This document shows, one piece after another, positions 33,813-43,166 of a stretch of DNA of 64,000 nt; position 1 is the stretch's first letter; every line of letters starts with the position of its first letter. Source of the stretch: Bifidobacterium oedipodis. GTDB lineage: Bacteria; Actinomycetota; Actinomycetes; Actinomycetales; Bifidobacteriaceae. Made by a program: the position numbers and the translations under genes. A model generated the notes under the pieces. It did no database searches and was not told the DNA's origin. It saw only the letters and a program-made list of their open reading frames with translations. Location: positions 124,001 to 188,000 of the forward strand of contig NZ_JAAIII010000005.1 of assembly GCF_012932425.1 (NCBI RefSeq), written 5' to 3'.

Positions 33813-34739
33813 ATGAGTGCCTCCGCATCGCACGCCCAGACGGTGGTGAAACCCCGGTGGCGTATCAAGCCGGAAGACAGGGCCACGTTCTTCTTCCTGC
33901 TGCCGATTATGGTCGTCTTCGTCGTACTGACGCTAGTGCCTTTACTCTCCAGCATCTATTACTCCCTCACCGACTACAACGGTTTCAACCCCGAATATTC
34001 GATCGTAGGACTGAAAAACTACGCCACCATCTTCACCGAAGCCGAGTTGCTGCACAGCCTTGGATTCACCCTGCTGTTCGCCATCTCCACCACGATTCTG
34101 ATCACTGTGCTGGCTCTGCCATTGGCGGTCACTCTGAACAAGGCCTTCTATGGGCGTTCGGTGGCTCGCTCCTTGTTCTTCTTCCTCGGCGTCCCTGCAC
34201 AGGCCATCATCGGTTTGATTTGGCGTCAGATTTTCTCTCCGATGAAGTCCGGCATCATCAACCAGGTTCTTGATCTATTCACCATTCCGCCGATTCCATG
34301 GACTTCCGACGATCACTGGGCTCAGTTCTGCGTGATCTTCGTAGGTGTATGGATGGGTACTGGTTGGCACGCGACGCTTTATTTGGCGTATATGCAGGCC
34401 ATTCCCGCTGATTTGTACGAACAATCGCTGATTGATGGTGCCAACTCCCGTCAGCAGTTCTTCCACATCACTTTGCCCCAGCTGGTGCCATGTGTTGTGG
34501 TCTCCACGTTCCTCATCATGACCGGCAACCTCAAGATCTACGACCTGCCCTACACCTTGACCGCTGGTGGTCCACGCAACGCCACCATGACCATCACGCA
34601 AGCGATTCTGCTGCGTGGCACCGGCCAATCCCAATACGGCGTTGGCTCCGCCCTCGCCGTCGTGTTCACCATCGTCTGCCTCTTGCTGGTGACTGTGCAG
34701 CAGCTCGTCGCCGGTGCCGTACAAAGGAGATTCGAATGA
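33813..34739 (+). CDS. Sugar ABC transporter permease (MalF type)
   Basis: 308 residues, about six membrane segments, the first FFFLLPIMVVFVVLTLVPLL. The ATPase-contact loop is DLYEQSLIDGANSRQQFFHI. Its stop overlaps the start of the next permease (ATGA). The ribosome binding site is weak. It belongs with the broken binding protein at 32447 and the permease at 34736 in the importer regulated by the ACAAGAACGTTT operator. Confidence 0.92.
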   Translation: MSASASHAQTVVKPRWRIKPEDRATFFFLLPIMVVFVVLTLVPLLSSIYYSLTDYNGFNPEYSIVGLKNYATIFTEAELLHSLGFTLLFAISTTILITVLALPLAVTLNKAFYGRSVARSLFFFLGVPAQAIIGLIWRQIFSPMKSGIINQVLDLFTIPPIPWTSDDHWAQFCVIFVGVWMGTGWHATLYLAYMQAIPADLYEQSLIDGANSRQQFFHITLPQLVPCVVVSTFLIMTGNLKIYDLPYTLTAGGPRNATMTITQAILLRGTGQSQYGVGSALAVVFTIVCLLLVTVQQLVAGAVQRRFE

Positions 34740-35572
34740 CCGAGTCACGCGCCAACAGCCTGCCCCGTAGGATTCTGCGCACTATCGTGGTGCTGGGTTT
34801 GGCCATCATCTGCGCCATCCCGTTGTACTACGTCATCGTCAGTTCGTTCAAAACGAATACGGAGATGACCCAGCATCCCTTTGCATTGCCTCAGCACTGG
34901 GATCTCACCAAATATCAGGAGGCTATCGCCGACGGTTCAATCTGGCTGGCCTTCGGCAACAGCATCGTCGTCACCTTCTTCGCAGTAATCCTGCAGGTGG
35001 CCGTCGGCTCCCTTGCCGCATACGCGATGATTCTCAAAAAGAATTGGCTGACCGTTGGCATGGGAGCGGTGCTGACCATCGCCTTCTGCATCCCGGTGCA
35101 GTCCACGCTGCTTCCGCTGTATCAGATGGAAGGTGCGATCGGCGTGGTCAACACATTGCCCGGTCTGATCGCGCTGTATCTGGTCGATTCGGCCTTCTGT
35201 TACTACCTTGTTGTCGGCTATATGCGCAAGCTGCCGATGGAATTGCTGGAAGCCGCACGAGTCGACGGTGCCGGGCCATTCCGCATCTACTGGCAGATTG
35301 TACTGCCGCTGATTCGACCGATTCTAGCCACTGTCGTGGTGTTCCAAACCCTGGCCGTCTGGAATGACTTCCTGCGCCCCAGCGTGTTTACCACCGACCA
35401 GTCCAAGCGCACCGTCGTGCTGCAGGTCTATAACGCGGTTGACACCTTCTCGACAGATTGGCCGTTGTTCATGGCTATCACCTGCATCGCCTTGGCGCCA
35501 GTGGTTGTGTTCTTCCTCTTCTGCCAGCGTTACATCGTCTCCGGTCTGGTCGCTGGTGCGGTAAAGGGCTAA
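34736..35572 (+). CDS. Sugar ABC transporter permease (MalG type)
   Basis: 278 residues, six membrane segments. ATPase-contact loop PMELLEAARVDGAGPFRIYW and C-terminus VSGLVAGAVKG. The ATG overlaps the upstream stop, with AAAGGAGA ending six bases before, so translation is coupled. It forms the channel with 33813-34739. The LacI gene follows 62 bases later on the same strand. Confidence 0.93.
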   Translation: MTESRANSLPRRILRTIVVLGLAIICAIPLYYVIVSSFKTNTEMTQHPFALPQHWDLTKYQEAIADGSIWLAFGNSIVVTFFAVILQVAVGSLAAYAMILKKNWLTVGMGAVLTIAFCIPVQSTLLPLYQMEGAIGVVNTLPGLIALYLVDSAFCYYLVVGYMRKLPMELLEAARVDGAGPFRIYWQIVLPLIRPILATVVVFQTLAVWNDFLRPSVFTTDQSKRTVVLQVYNAVDTFSTDWPLFMAITCIALAPVVVFFLFCQRYIVSGLVAGAVKG

Positions 35573-35634
35573 GTAGAACAAGACCCACTTTGAGCAGTAT
35601 CTCGATATCAAATAGACGGAAAGGAGGAGCGATT

Positions 35635-36639
35635 GTGGTCACACTGCGTGATGTAGCCGCTGAAGCCGGCGTGTCTGTAGCCACTGCCTCAGTTGTGTTG
35701 CGTGGCGAACCAGGATTTCGCTCCTCCACCCGTGAACGCATTCTCGATACTGCTCGCAGGATGCACTATACGGCAAACATGCCAGCACGATTCCTCAAAC
35801 AAGGTGCCAGCGGCGTAATCGCATTCGTTGTGCCTGATTTGGCAAACCCGTATTTCTCTGATTTGGCTTGGGCCGTATCACGGTCTGCCGCCCGACACGG
35901 ATACCAGACCATAGTGCAACCGACCAACGCGTCACTTGCCACGGAACGTGACTTTTTGAAAAAAGTGAACTCTCCGATGTGCGACGGTCTGATCCTCAGC
36001 CTGCACAATGTGCCGGAGGATGAATTGCGCTCGCTAATTGGCGATCATCCGGCAGTTTTGTTCGAAGATTACTCCGAGCAACCGTTGTATGACAACGTTG
36101 CCTTGCCCCTGGAAGCTGCTTTCCGAACGGCGTTCTCTTATCTCAGGGAACGAGGATATCGGCATGCCGCCGTGGTAGGTGGGCGTCGCTTTGCTGATGG
36201 CGAAGTCAGCGCCCGAGGTCGCAACGTCGGCTCCCGGTTGGCGGTTAAGGCCATGGTGGAGAGCGGCATGGGGACTCAATCTGATGTCATCGCTTGCGAT
36301 TGGACGGTATCCGGCGGTGCTCACGTTGCCGTTACGGCCATTCACGATGACCTTGAGCATGACGCATTGTTCTGTATGAACGATCTGATTGCGTTCGGAG
36401 TAGTTCAGGGACTTCGGAACATGGGGATACGTATACCGAAGGACAAAGCCGTATGTGGTTTCGACGGTGTGAGCCCAGCATCATACGCGTCCCCACAATT
36501 GTCCACCATCGCTGTGGACTTTGACGGCATGGCTGAATCGGCCGTTGCGATGTTGGTGGAGCGGATCAGGAATCGATCGGAAGATGCGCCGAAGCGTGTG
36601 GACAGCGGCTTCTGCCTGATTCGTGGCGAAACAGCTTAA
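35635..36639 (+). CDS. LacI-family transcriptional regulator (paralogue 1)
   Basis: 334 residues from a GTG preceded by AAGGAGGAG. Helix-turn-helix VTLRDVAAEAGVSVATASVVL, hinge ARFLKQGASG, and core NPYFSDLAWAVS and DALFCMNDLIAFGVVQGL. A close paralogue of the regulator at 41241 (same length, long shared stretches). No copy of the ACAAGAACGTTT site is seen directly before it, so it is probably expressed with the importer operon. Confidence 0.92.
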   Translation: MVTLRDVAAEAGVSVATASVVLRGEPGFRSSTRERILDTARRMHYTANMPARFLKQGASGVIAFVVPDLANPYFSDLAWAVSRSAARHGYQTIVQPTNASLATERDFLKKVNSPMCDGLILSLHNVPEDELRSLIGDHPAVLFEDYSEQPLYDNVALPLEAAFRTAFSYLRERGYRHAAVVGGRRFADGEVSARGRNVGSRLAVKAMVESGMGTQSDVIACDWTVSGGAHVAVTAIHDDLEHDALFCMNDLIAFGVVQGLRNMGIRIPKDKAVCGFDGVSPASYASPQLSTIAVDFDGMAESAVAMLVERIRNRSEDAPKRVDSGFCLIRGETA

Positions 36640-36681
36640 TCGATATCGATTTTATGTAATGAACGAAGAAAGGGAATCCCG

Positions 36682-38304
36682 ATGACTGAAATATATCAGC
36701 CAGTGGAGGAGCGTACCGCGCCGGGGCCTCTTCGAAATCCGGACGAGGTGATTGACCGTTATGTCGCGTGTTTCAACCGTCATGATGAAGAATTGCGGCA
36801 CGGGGGAGTGCCCAATGCGTTGGCGGCTGAGTGGATGAAGCGCGAGGTGCCGTTCTTCGAATGTGCCGATTCCCTGTTGGAACGCGTGTACTGGTTCCGC
36901 TGGTGGGTGTTCCGCAAGCATATCGTCAATACGCCTGATGGACACATCATTACGGAATTCCTGCCGGATGTGTATTGGTCGGGCGCCTACAATTCCATCA
37001 ATTGCGCCAGCGGACATCACATTGCTGAAGCGCGTTGGCTGCGCGGCGGCAAAGAACTGATTCGTGAATATGTGAATTTCTGGTTCAAAGGGCCGGGCGA
37101 CGAACTGTCGTATTCTTCATGGGTTATTGATGCCATCGTGCGGTATGCCGAACTGCGCGATGACCGTGAGCTGGCGGTGGGGCTGCTTGACGAGTTCGTG
37201 CGTTTCTATCGCACCGTTGAGGATCGCAATATGACGCGGTATGGCCTGTTCTGGTCATATGATGATCGTGACGCCATGGAGGACTCCATCTCCGGCTCGG
37301 GATTGCGGCCTACGCTGAATAGCTACATGGCGGCCAACGCCCGAGCCATCGCGACAATCGCTCGCTGGGCTGGACACGATACTCTGGCATTCGAATATGA
37401 CACCAAAGCGGATACGCTGACCGATTTGATTCGTACGTATCTGTGGGATAAGGATGCGGATTTCTTCAAGGTCATTCCGTTGAATGACAAAGACGATGCT
37501 TTGGCGTCAATGGATTTTGCGGATGTGGATCCGGGACGAAACGTACGTGAAGAGATCGGCTATATCCCATGGGCATTCGGATTGGCCGACAACGCCCATG
37601 AAAAAGCCTGGTCTTGGCTGAATGATTCCGATTATTTTGCCGGTGCCGTCGGCATACGCACGGCCGAAATCAACCACCCTCGGTATATGAACCGCGAATC
37701 CGCGCACGAGTGCCAGTGGAATGGGCCGTGCTGGCCATTCGCCACCACGCAGACCTTGAATTCTATGTTGGCGGAAATTCGGTCTGGACGAGGTGCTTTG
37801 TCGGCGGACGATTTCATGCGTGAACTGCGCCGGTACGCCGCCATCCACACTCGCCAGCGTGATGATGGCGAGATTGTCGACTGGCTGGACGAAGACCTGG
37901 ATGCTGACACCGGAGCATGGATTTCGCGTGACCAGCTCGAAGCGTGGGGTTGGCGCGACGACAAAGGCGGCTATGAGCGAGGTAAGGATTACAACCATTC
38001 TGCGTTCGCCGACCTGATTATCTCCGGGCTGGCCGGCCTGCGTGTGGACGAGCATGCGGATGCGACAGTGCTGGTCGTCGAGCCACTTGCCGCAGGAAGG
38101 TCGATGCCTTACTGGCGTTTGCTGGGTGTGCCAGTCAGGGGGCATAGCGTTGATGTGTTGTATGACCGTGAGGGCGACCGGTATGGCTGTGGTGTCGGTC
38201 TGACGGTGCGCGTTGACGGTGTTGAATGTCATGACGTGGGGGAGTCTCGCGATGGGGTGCAGGTTGTGTTGGCACGTCAAGCGAGAAAGGAGAGCATTCG
38301 GTAG
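36682..38304 (+). CDS. Alpha/alpha-barrel glycoside hydrolase-like protein (MGH1/GH63-like)
   Basis: 540 residues, cytosolic. Repeated aromatic and helical segments typical of (alpha/alpha)6 glycosidases are seen: FRWWVFRKHIV, PTLNSYMAANARAIATIARWAG, EIGYIPWAFGLA, ECQWNGPCWPFATTQTL and KDYNHSAFADLIISGL near the end. This pattern matches the MGH1-like/GH63-like fold, with acidic candidates in YDDRD and WNGPCW regions. No further family can be named. GAAAGGG precedes the start. It lies between a LacI gene and an anchored glycosidase, so probably acts on the oligosaccharide imported by this locus. Confidence 0.75.
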   Translation: MTEIYQPVEERTAPGPLRNPDEVIDRYVACFNRHDEELRHGGVPNALAAEWMKREVPFFECADSLLERVYWFRWWVFRKHIVNTPDGHIITEFLPDVYWSGAYNSINCASGHHIAEARWLRGGKELIREYVNFWFKGPGDELSYSSWVIDAIVRYAELRDDRELAVGLLDEFVRFYRTVEDRNMTRYGLFWSYDDRDAMEDSISGSGLRPTLNSYMAANARAIATIARWAGHDTLAFEYDTKADTLTDLIRTYLWDKDADFFKVIPLNDKDDALASMDFADVDPGRNVREEIGYIPWAFGLADNAHEKAWSWLNDSDYFAGAVGIRTAEINHPRYMNRESAHECQWNGPCWPFATTQTLNSMLAEIRSGRGALSADDFMRELRRYAAIHTRQRDDGEIVDWLDEDLDADTGAWISRDQLEAWGWRDDKGGYERGKDYNHSAFADLIISGLAGLRVDEHADATVLVVEPLAAGRSMPYWRLLGVPVRGHSVDVLYDREGDRYGCGVGLTVRVDGVECHDVGESRDGVQVVLARQARKESIR

Positions 38305-38370
38305 CGCATTGGGCATGGACGCCATGCCTTGATAATCCCACCTTCTAATCAATGATGATGAAAGGACGAC

Positions 38371-41013
38371 ATGACAACGAAACAGATGCTGCGCAAGTTG
38401 ATGGCGGCACCGGTTGTAGTACTGGCGACGATGGCTTTGGGATTTGCCACTCCAACGTACGCTGGCGCGGTGGAAGCCAACGATGGCGGCCGCGTGATTT
38501 CCCAGATCAAACAAAAAGACAATGGTGAATGGTATTTGGAGGTCGATGGACAACCGTATCTCTACTCATTCGTGCAGAATATGGGTACGTGGGAGCGGCT
38601 GGGACACCAACAGGAATTCAAGGAAGACTCAGGTGCTGATGACCCTGATTATCCGACCGCTCAGCTGGATCTCAGCTTTACGGAGAACATGTATGAAAAA
38701 ACGGCCAATCTGAACTATTCCACGATTTCTCAGGCGCTATTGTGGCGCGATATCGAGGTGAAACCGGGCGTCTACGACTTCACCGTGTTGGATAGCTATG
38801 TGAATTGGGCCAAGAAATACGGTATGAAAATAGATCTGGCCTGGTTCGGCTCCGCCTGTCAGAGCGGGTCGCGTATCCCCACGATGAGCTATGCATGGAA
38901 CGGCAAAGGCGAGAAGGTCGATATTGGCTACCAGTACACGCCGCCGTGGTGGTACGTGCAGGATGACGAAGGCAACCCAATCGGCACATACTACGATATC
39001 TCCAGTGGCGAGGGCAAAGTCGATTATCCGCTGATTACCTCCGGTGAGCAGGCCGAGGAGATGAAGCAGGCCGAGTATGACGTGCTTGCGGCGATCTTCG
39101 AGCATCTTGCCCAGGCCGATCCCGACGGCACGGTGATCACCATCCAGATCGAGAATGAGCCAAACGGTAATCCGCAGTTCAAAACGGAATACATCCAATG
39201 GATGAACTACCTCGGCAAGGCGGTGAAGACTTCCGACTATGTGGTGGCCACCCGAGTCAACTATTCGGGGTGGGGCAATGATGTGAATATCAACGACTAC
39301 GAATATCTGGATTTCGCCGGACCGGACCCATACTCCACGAAGGTCTCGGATATGAAGAGCATCATCGCCAATGGCAAGCAGTACAACACGTTGGCCCATA
39401 TCGCCGAGAATTCCGGCAGCTATGGCAACCTCACTTCACTGGAGACCGCCACTTTCGTCAATGGCGGATACTACGGCACCTGGCAGCTGAGCAACTGGTT
39501 CTGCGACGGTGGCGGTGGCCATTTCAACGGTCCCCACGCGTTGTACAGCAACCGTGACACCGCTGGTGACAACCAGGAGATGTACTACGAGTGGACGCTT
39601 GGCGAGATTCCGGCCATGACACAGCAGGCCAAAGACGTGCAGCGATACAATCTTGGCCTCAACAAAATCGGCACGAAGATCGCCGGTGCTGTGGCATCCA
39701 ACCGTACCGCCTTCAATGTCGACACGGATGATCCGCTGACTCAATACGAAGCTATGAATCGCGTCGGACGTTATCAACTCGGTTTCGAGACGACCGATGG
39801 TGCTGTGGGCATCGCGGTGGCGGATGGGCAGAACCTGTACATCACCTCGGATACCGCCACCTCCGTGACCGTGACGACCAAGCAGAAGCCGGATGCCGTT
39901 TCGGCGGGTGGTCTGAACGGTGACGAATGGGCGGTCGAATCCGAGCGCGACATCACGGTGTTGGATGACGGCACTTATGCGGTGACGCTGAACGCAGGTG
40001 AGGCGTTGCGTCTCGAGATGCCCGTGGGCGATGAGCTGACCAACCTTGCGTTGACTGCGGAAGCCTCCACGACCAGCGAGCAGTCCGCCTATCCCGCATC
40101 GAACGTGAACGACGGCGACGAATGGACCGGTCTGAAGAGCAAGGACGCCAGCGTCCCCCAGTATGTCACCTTGACCTGGGACGAGGCGCAGAGCTTCGAC
40201 GCGGTCGACCTGGTCGGCATCTATGCGCAAGGTCAGAACCCCACCAATTGGGATGTCGAGGTGTCCAAGGACGGCTCCACATGGACGAAGATCGCCAATT
40301 CAGGAGACGTGCAGTGGGCCAGTAGCGACGACACCGCCGAACGTAAAAGCGTGAGTGTGCCCATGCAGCAAGGCATCAAGGGGCTGCGCCTGAAAATCAA
40401 CAAGGCAAACACCAGCTGGGGAGCGTATTACATCACGGAGATTCAGGTGACCAATTCGCGCGAACCGGTCAACGACCTTGTTGCGCAGTTGATGGAACAG
40501 ATCGAATTGGCCAATCAGGAGGTCGTCCGGACGGATGTTTATACCGAGTCCTCACTTGAAGCTCTGCGGTCGGCCATCGAGGCGGCTCAGGCTGTGGCGA
40601 ATAACGATGCCTGCACTAAGGAACAGGTGAAGGACGCGATGGACAAGTTGAAGCTTGCAATCGATGGTCTGGAGAACAAGCCATCTGACGGTGGCCAGGA
40701 TCCGGACGATGGCCAGGATCCGGACGGTGGCCAAGATCCGGACGGTGGCCAGGATCCGGACGGTGGCCAAGATCAGGGCGGTGGCCAGAGCCAGGGCGGT
40801 GGTCAGGATTCGGATGGTCACGGCAGCGCGGATCCAGACGACGGCCAGTATCAGAGCCCCGATTCCACATCCTCGGCTGAAGTGAACGGTGCTGGGTGGC
40901 TTTCGAACACTGGTACGTCGGTGTGGCCCATGGCCGTGGCTGGTGTGGCGATGTCCATTGTCGCGGGAATATCCCTGGTCGTGCTGCGCAGATCACCAAG
41001 ACATGTGAAGTGA
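38371..41013 (+). CDS. Secreted, wall-anchored glycosidase with F5/8C and FIVAR-like modules
   Basis: 880 residues. Signal peptide (1-32, ending TPTYAGA). A TIM-barrel catalytic domain (about 40-430) has the acid/base-like E263 in IQIENEPNG, as in GH35/GH42-type clan A enzymes; the exact family is not recognised. A beta domain follows, then an F5/8 type C carbohydrate-binding module (about 555-690), a helical FIVAR-like region (about 695-770), seven six-residue repeats DPDGGQ-like (773-814), a sortase-type motif LSNTG (844-848), a membrane helix and a basic tail RRSPRHVK. It would release oligosaccharides outside the cell for the adjacent importer. Confidence 0.82.
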   Translation: MTTKQMLRKLMAAPVVVLATMALGFATPTYAGAVEANDGGRVISQIKQKDNGEWYLEVDGQPYLYSFVQNMGTWERLGHQQEFKEDSGADDPDYPTAQLDLSFTENMYEKTANLNYSTISQALLWRDIEVKPGVYDFTVLDSYVNWAKKYGMKIDLAWFGSACQSGSRIPTMSYAWNGKGEKVDIGYQYTPPWWYVQDDEGNPIGTYYDISSGEGKVDYPLITSGEQAEEMKQAEYDVLAAIFEHLAQADPDGTVITIQIENEPNGNPQFKTEYIQWMNYLGKAVKTSDYVVATRVNYSGWGNDVNINDYEYLDFAGPDPYSTKVSDMKSIIANGKQYNTLAHIAENSGSYGNLTSLETATFVNGGYYGTWQLSNWFCDGGGGHFNGPHALYSNRDTAGDNQEMYYEWTLGEIPAMTQQAKDVQRYNLGLNKIGTKIAGAVASNRTAFNVDTDDPLTQYEAMNRVGRYQLGFETTDGAVGIAVADGQNLYITSDTATSVTVTTKQKPDAVSAGGLNGDEWAVESERDITVLDDGTYAVTLNAGEALRLEMPVGDELTNLALTAEASTTSEQSAYPASNVNDGDEWTGLKSKDASVPQYVTLTWDEAQSFDAVDLVGIYAQGQNPTNWDVEVSKDGSTWTKIANSGDVQWASSDDTAERKSVSVPMQQGIKGLRLKINKANTSWGAYYITEIQVTNSREPVNDLVAQLMEQIELANQEVVRTDVYTESSLEALRSAIEAAQAVANNDACTKEQVKDAMDKLKLAIDGLENKPSDGGQDPDDGQDPDGGQDPDGGQDPDGGQDQGGGQSQGGGQDSDGHGSADPDDGQYQSPDSTSSAEVNGAGWLSNTGTSVWPMAVAGVAMSIVAGISLVVLRRSPRHVK
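40687..40812 (+). repeat. 18-base tandem repeats encoding the DPDGGQ linker
   Basis: About seven copies of an 18-base unit close to GACGGTGGCCAGGATCCG lie inside the anchored glycosidase gene. They code for a flexible wall-spanning linker and could change in number by slippage. Confidence 0.85.
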
Positions 41014-41186
41014 CGATTGCCGCTATTTTTAGCATGATAACGATTAAGAACCCCACGTTCTGAACTGTCTCCCATTTCCTGTGCCCAAGAAATGGGAGAC
41101 AGTTCATTCTGCCGTGGGGCTCTCGCATATATCGGATAAGCGTGGGATATGTGGTGTGGCATGGCGCTACGTAGCGGCGATTCGAA

Positions 41187-41198
41187 ACAAGAACGTTT
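41187..41198. promoter_or_regulatory. LacI-type operator before regulator paralogue 2
   Basis: ACAAGAACGTTT, identical to 32262-32273 and to the complement of 32368-32379, lies 42 bases before the LacI start codon. Confidence 0.7.
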
Positions 41199-41240
41199 AT
41201 AAGGCCGTCTACAGTGGGATGAAGTCGAAGGAGGGATGTC

Positions 41241-42245
41241 ATGGCCACACTGCGTGATGTCGCTAAGGAAGCGGGCGTGTCCGTGGCCACTGCCTCAGTG
41301 GTGTTGCGGGGGGAGCCTGGCTTTAAAACGGAAACGCGTGAACGTATTCTCGCGGCCGCTGAGAAAGTGCATTATCGGGCTAATATATCTGCCCGTTTTC
41401 TCAAACAGGGCACCAGCGGTGTGATTGCGTTTGTTGTACCAGAGCTCGGCAATCCATATTTTTCCGATCTCGCGTGGGCTATTTCCCAAGCGGCAGCGAA
41501 ACGTGGATATCAGATTGTGGTGCAGCAGACCAATGCGCTTGTAGGCGGCGAGCGTGATGTGCTCAGCCGTATCAGCGCACCGATGTGCGATGGGCTGATT
41601 GTGAACTTACATAACGTATCCGAAGACGAGCTGCGCTCTCTTATCGGCGATCATCCGGCTGTGCTGTTTGAAGACTATGCCGATCATCCGGCATATGACA
41701 ATGTGACATTGCCATTGGAAGCAGCATTTACAACAGCTGCTCAGTACCTGCGTCGGCAGGGATATGAGCATGTCGCTCTTGTAGGAGGCAAGCGATTCGA
41801 TGATGACGAATTCGCGTCCGTCGGCCGCAACACTGGTTCGGGAATTGCGCTTCATGCTCTTGTTGAGTCAGGGTTGAGCAGCGAATCCGACACCATTGCG
41901 TGCGAATGGACAGCCGACGGCGGTGCCAAGGCTGCGGCCACCATCATGCAGGCAGACCTTGGGTATGACGCGTTTTTGTGCATGAACGACCTTATCGCGT
42001 TTGGTTTGATTCGTGGCCTTCAAGGTATGGGGGTTCGTGTTCCACAAGATAAGGCGGTATTCGGATTCGATGGAGTGAGCCCTGCTATGTACTCATCCCC
42101 ACTGTTGTCCACTATTGCATTGGATTTTAAGGGCATGGCAGAAGCGGCGGTATCCATGGTGATTGACCGCATCAAAAGTGACGGTGAGATTCCGCCGCGT
42201 TGCCAGACTGCGGGATTTCGCCTTGTGCGAGGTGAATCCGCATAA
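41241..42245 (+). CDS. LacI-family transcriptional regulator (paralogue 2)
   Basis: 334 residues. Helix-turn-helix ATLRDVAKEAGVSVATASVVL and core NPYFSDLAWAISQAAAKRGY and DAFLCMNDLIAFGLIRGL. It is a paralogue of 35635-36639. GAAGGAGGG precedes the ATG. The operator ACAAGAACGTTT upstream suggests autoregulation and control of the importer at 32447, making this the more likely direct repressor of that site. Confidence 0.92.
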   Translation: MATLRDVAKEAGVSVATASVVLRGEPGFKTETRERILAAAEKVHYRANISARFLKQGTSGVIAFVVPELGNPYFSDLAWAISQAAAKRGYQIVVQQTNALVGGERDVLSRISAPMCDGLIVNLHNVSEDELRSLIGDHPAVLFEDYADHPAYDNVTLPLEAAFTTAAQYLRRQGYEHVALVGGKRFDDDEFASVGRNTGSGIALHALVESGLSSESDTIACEWTADGGAKAAATIMQADLGYDAFLCMNDLIAFGLIRGLQGMGVRVPQDKAVFGFDGVSPAMYSSPLLSTIALDFKGMAEAAVSMVIDRIKSDGEIPPRCQTAGFRLVRGESA

Positions 42246-42285
42246 TCGCTGCGGTCTTGTGTAACGACCGCACGACACGCCCGGA

Positions 42286-42316
42286 TTGTACATGAGTCCG
42301 TGCGGATGGGTATAGT
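42286..42316 (+). promoter_or_regulatory. Possible promoter of the rplJ-rplL leader
   Basis: TTGTAC (42286-42291) and TATAGT (42311-42316) are spaced by 19 bases, ahead of the conserved L10 leader region. The spacing is a little long. Confidence 0.4.
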
Positions 42317-42329
42317 AATCGACTTGTAA

Positions 42330-42482
42330 ACCACAGACCGTTGGTTGAAGTGTGCGTAAGTGCATTTCCGAAGTTTGGTTCGCCAAGCCAGCGCAGGTTG
42401 AGAGATATAAGCCCGTAAGGGTTCGCAAGGAAACTTGCGAGGTTATGTTGCTCTGCCTGTGCGCAGGGCTTTTTTGTTGCCC
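42330..42482 (+). ncRNA. Ribosomal protein L10 leader (autoregulatory mRNA structure)
   Basis: The region upstream of rplJ contains stacked stems (for example AAGCCCGTAAGGGTT and TTCGCAAGGAAACTTGCGA) and ends in CCTG-TGCG-CAGG followed by GCTTTTTT (42470-42475), an attenuator-type hairpin. In many bacteria the L10-L7/L12 complex binds this leader. The assignment is by position and secondary structure, not by an alignment. Confidence 0.7.
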
Positions 42483-42532
42483 GGCCTCCAGTTCCAAACT
42501 CCAAGTCAACGGCCGACTTAGGAAGGAACGCC

Positions 42533-43054
42533 ATGAAGAGGCCCGAAAAGGAAGTGGTGGTCGCCCAGCTTACGGAGCAGTTCCGTAATGCTGACGCCGT
42601 CTACCTGACCGAGTACCGCGGGCTTACCGTTCCGCAGATTTCCGATCTGCGCGAAAAGCTAGGCCGCGATACTTCCTACACTGTGGCAAAGAACACGCTG
42701 GCTCGCATCGCTGCCAAGGAAGCAGGCATTGAAGGTCTGGACGAGATTCTCTCCGGCCCGACCGCCATCACCTTCGTGAAGGGTGACTTCATCGAGGCTG
42801 CGAAGGTCATCCGTGACTTCGCCAAGGACAACAAGGCTCTTATCATCAAGGGTGCCGCCGCTGACGGCACCGTCTATGATGCCGAGGGCGCCAAGAAGCT
42901 GGCGGATCTCAAGTCCCGCCCGCAGCTGCTCGCCGAATTCGCCGGCGACGTCAAGGCTACGATGGCCAAGGCCGCGTACCTGTTCAACGCTCTGCCTACC
43001 AAGGCTGTGCGTACGATCGACGCCCTGCGCGAAAAGCAGGAGAAGGCTGCCTGA
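42533..43054 (+). CDS. rplJ: 50S ribosomal protein L10
   Basis: 173 residues, usual length. N-terminus MKRPEKEVVVAQLTEQFRNAD and the rRNA-binding globular domain with YLTEYRGLTVPQISDLREKL match L10; the C-terminal helix that carries L7/L12 dimers is TKAVRTIDALREKQEK. AGGAAGG precedes the start. It forms the ribosomal stalk base and lies upstream of rplL in one operon with the leader. Confidence 0.97.
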   Translation: MKRPEKEVVVAQLTEQFRNADAVYLTEYRGLTVPQISDLREKLGRDTSYTVAKNTLARIAAKEAGIEGLDEILSGPTAITFVKGDFIEAAKVIRDFAKDNKALIIKGAAADGTVYDAEGAKKLADLKSRPQLLAEFAGDVKATMAKAAYLFNALPTKAVRTIDALREKQEKAA

Positions 43055-43166
43055 TCATAGCGCTCGTCGCTTGAATCAGTCGCTTCGATAATTAAATAAA
43101 CAAAGGTTTATTGAGATTCCGGAGCTACCACTTCACCCGGAATCCAAGAATTGAAAGGAAGCCATT

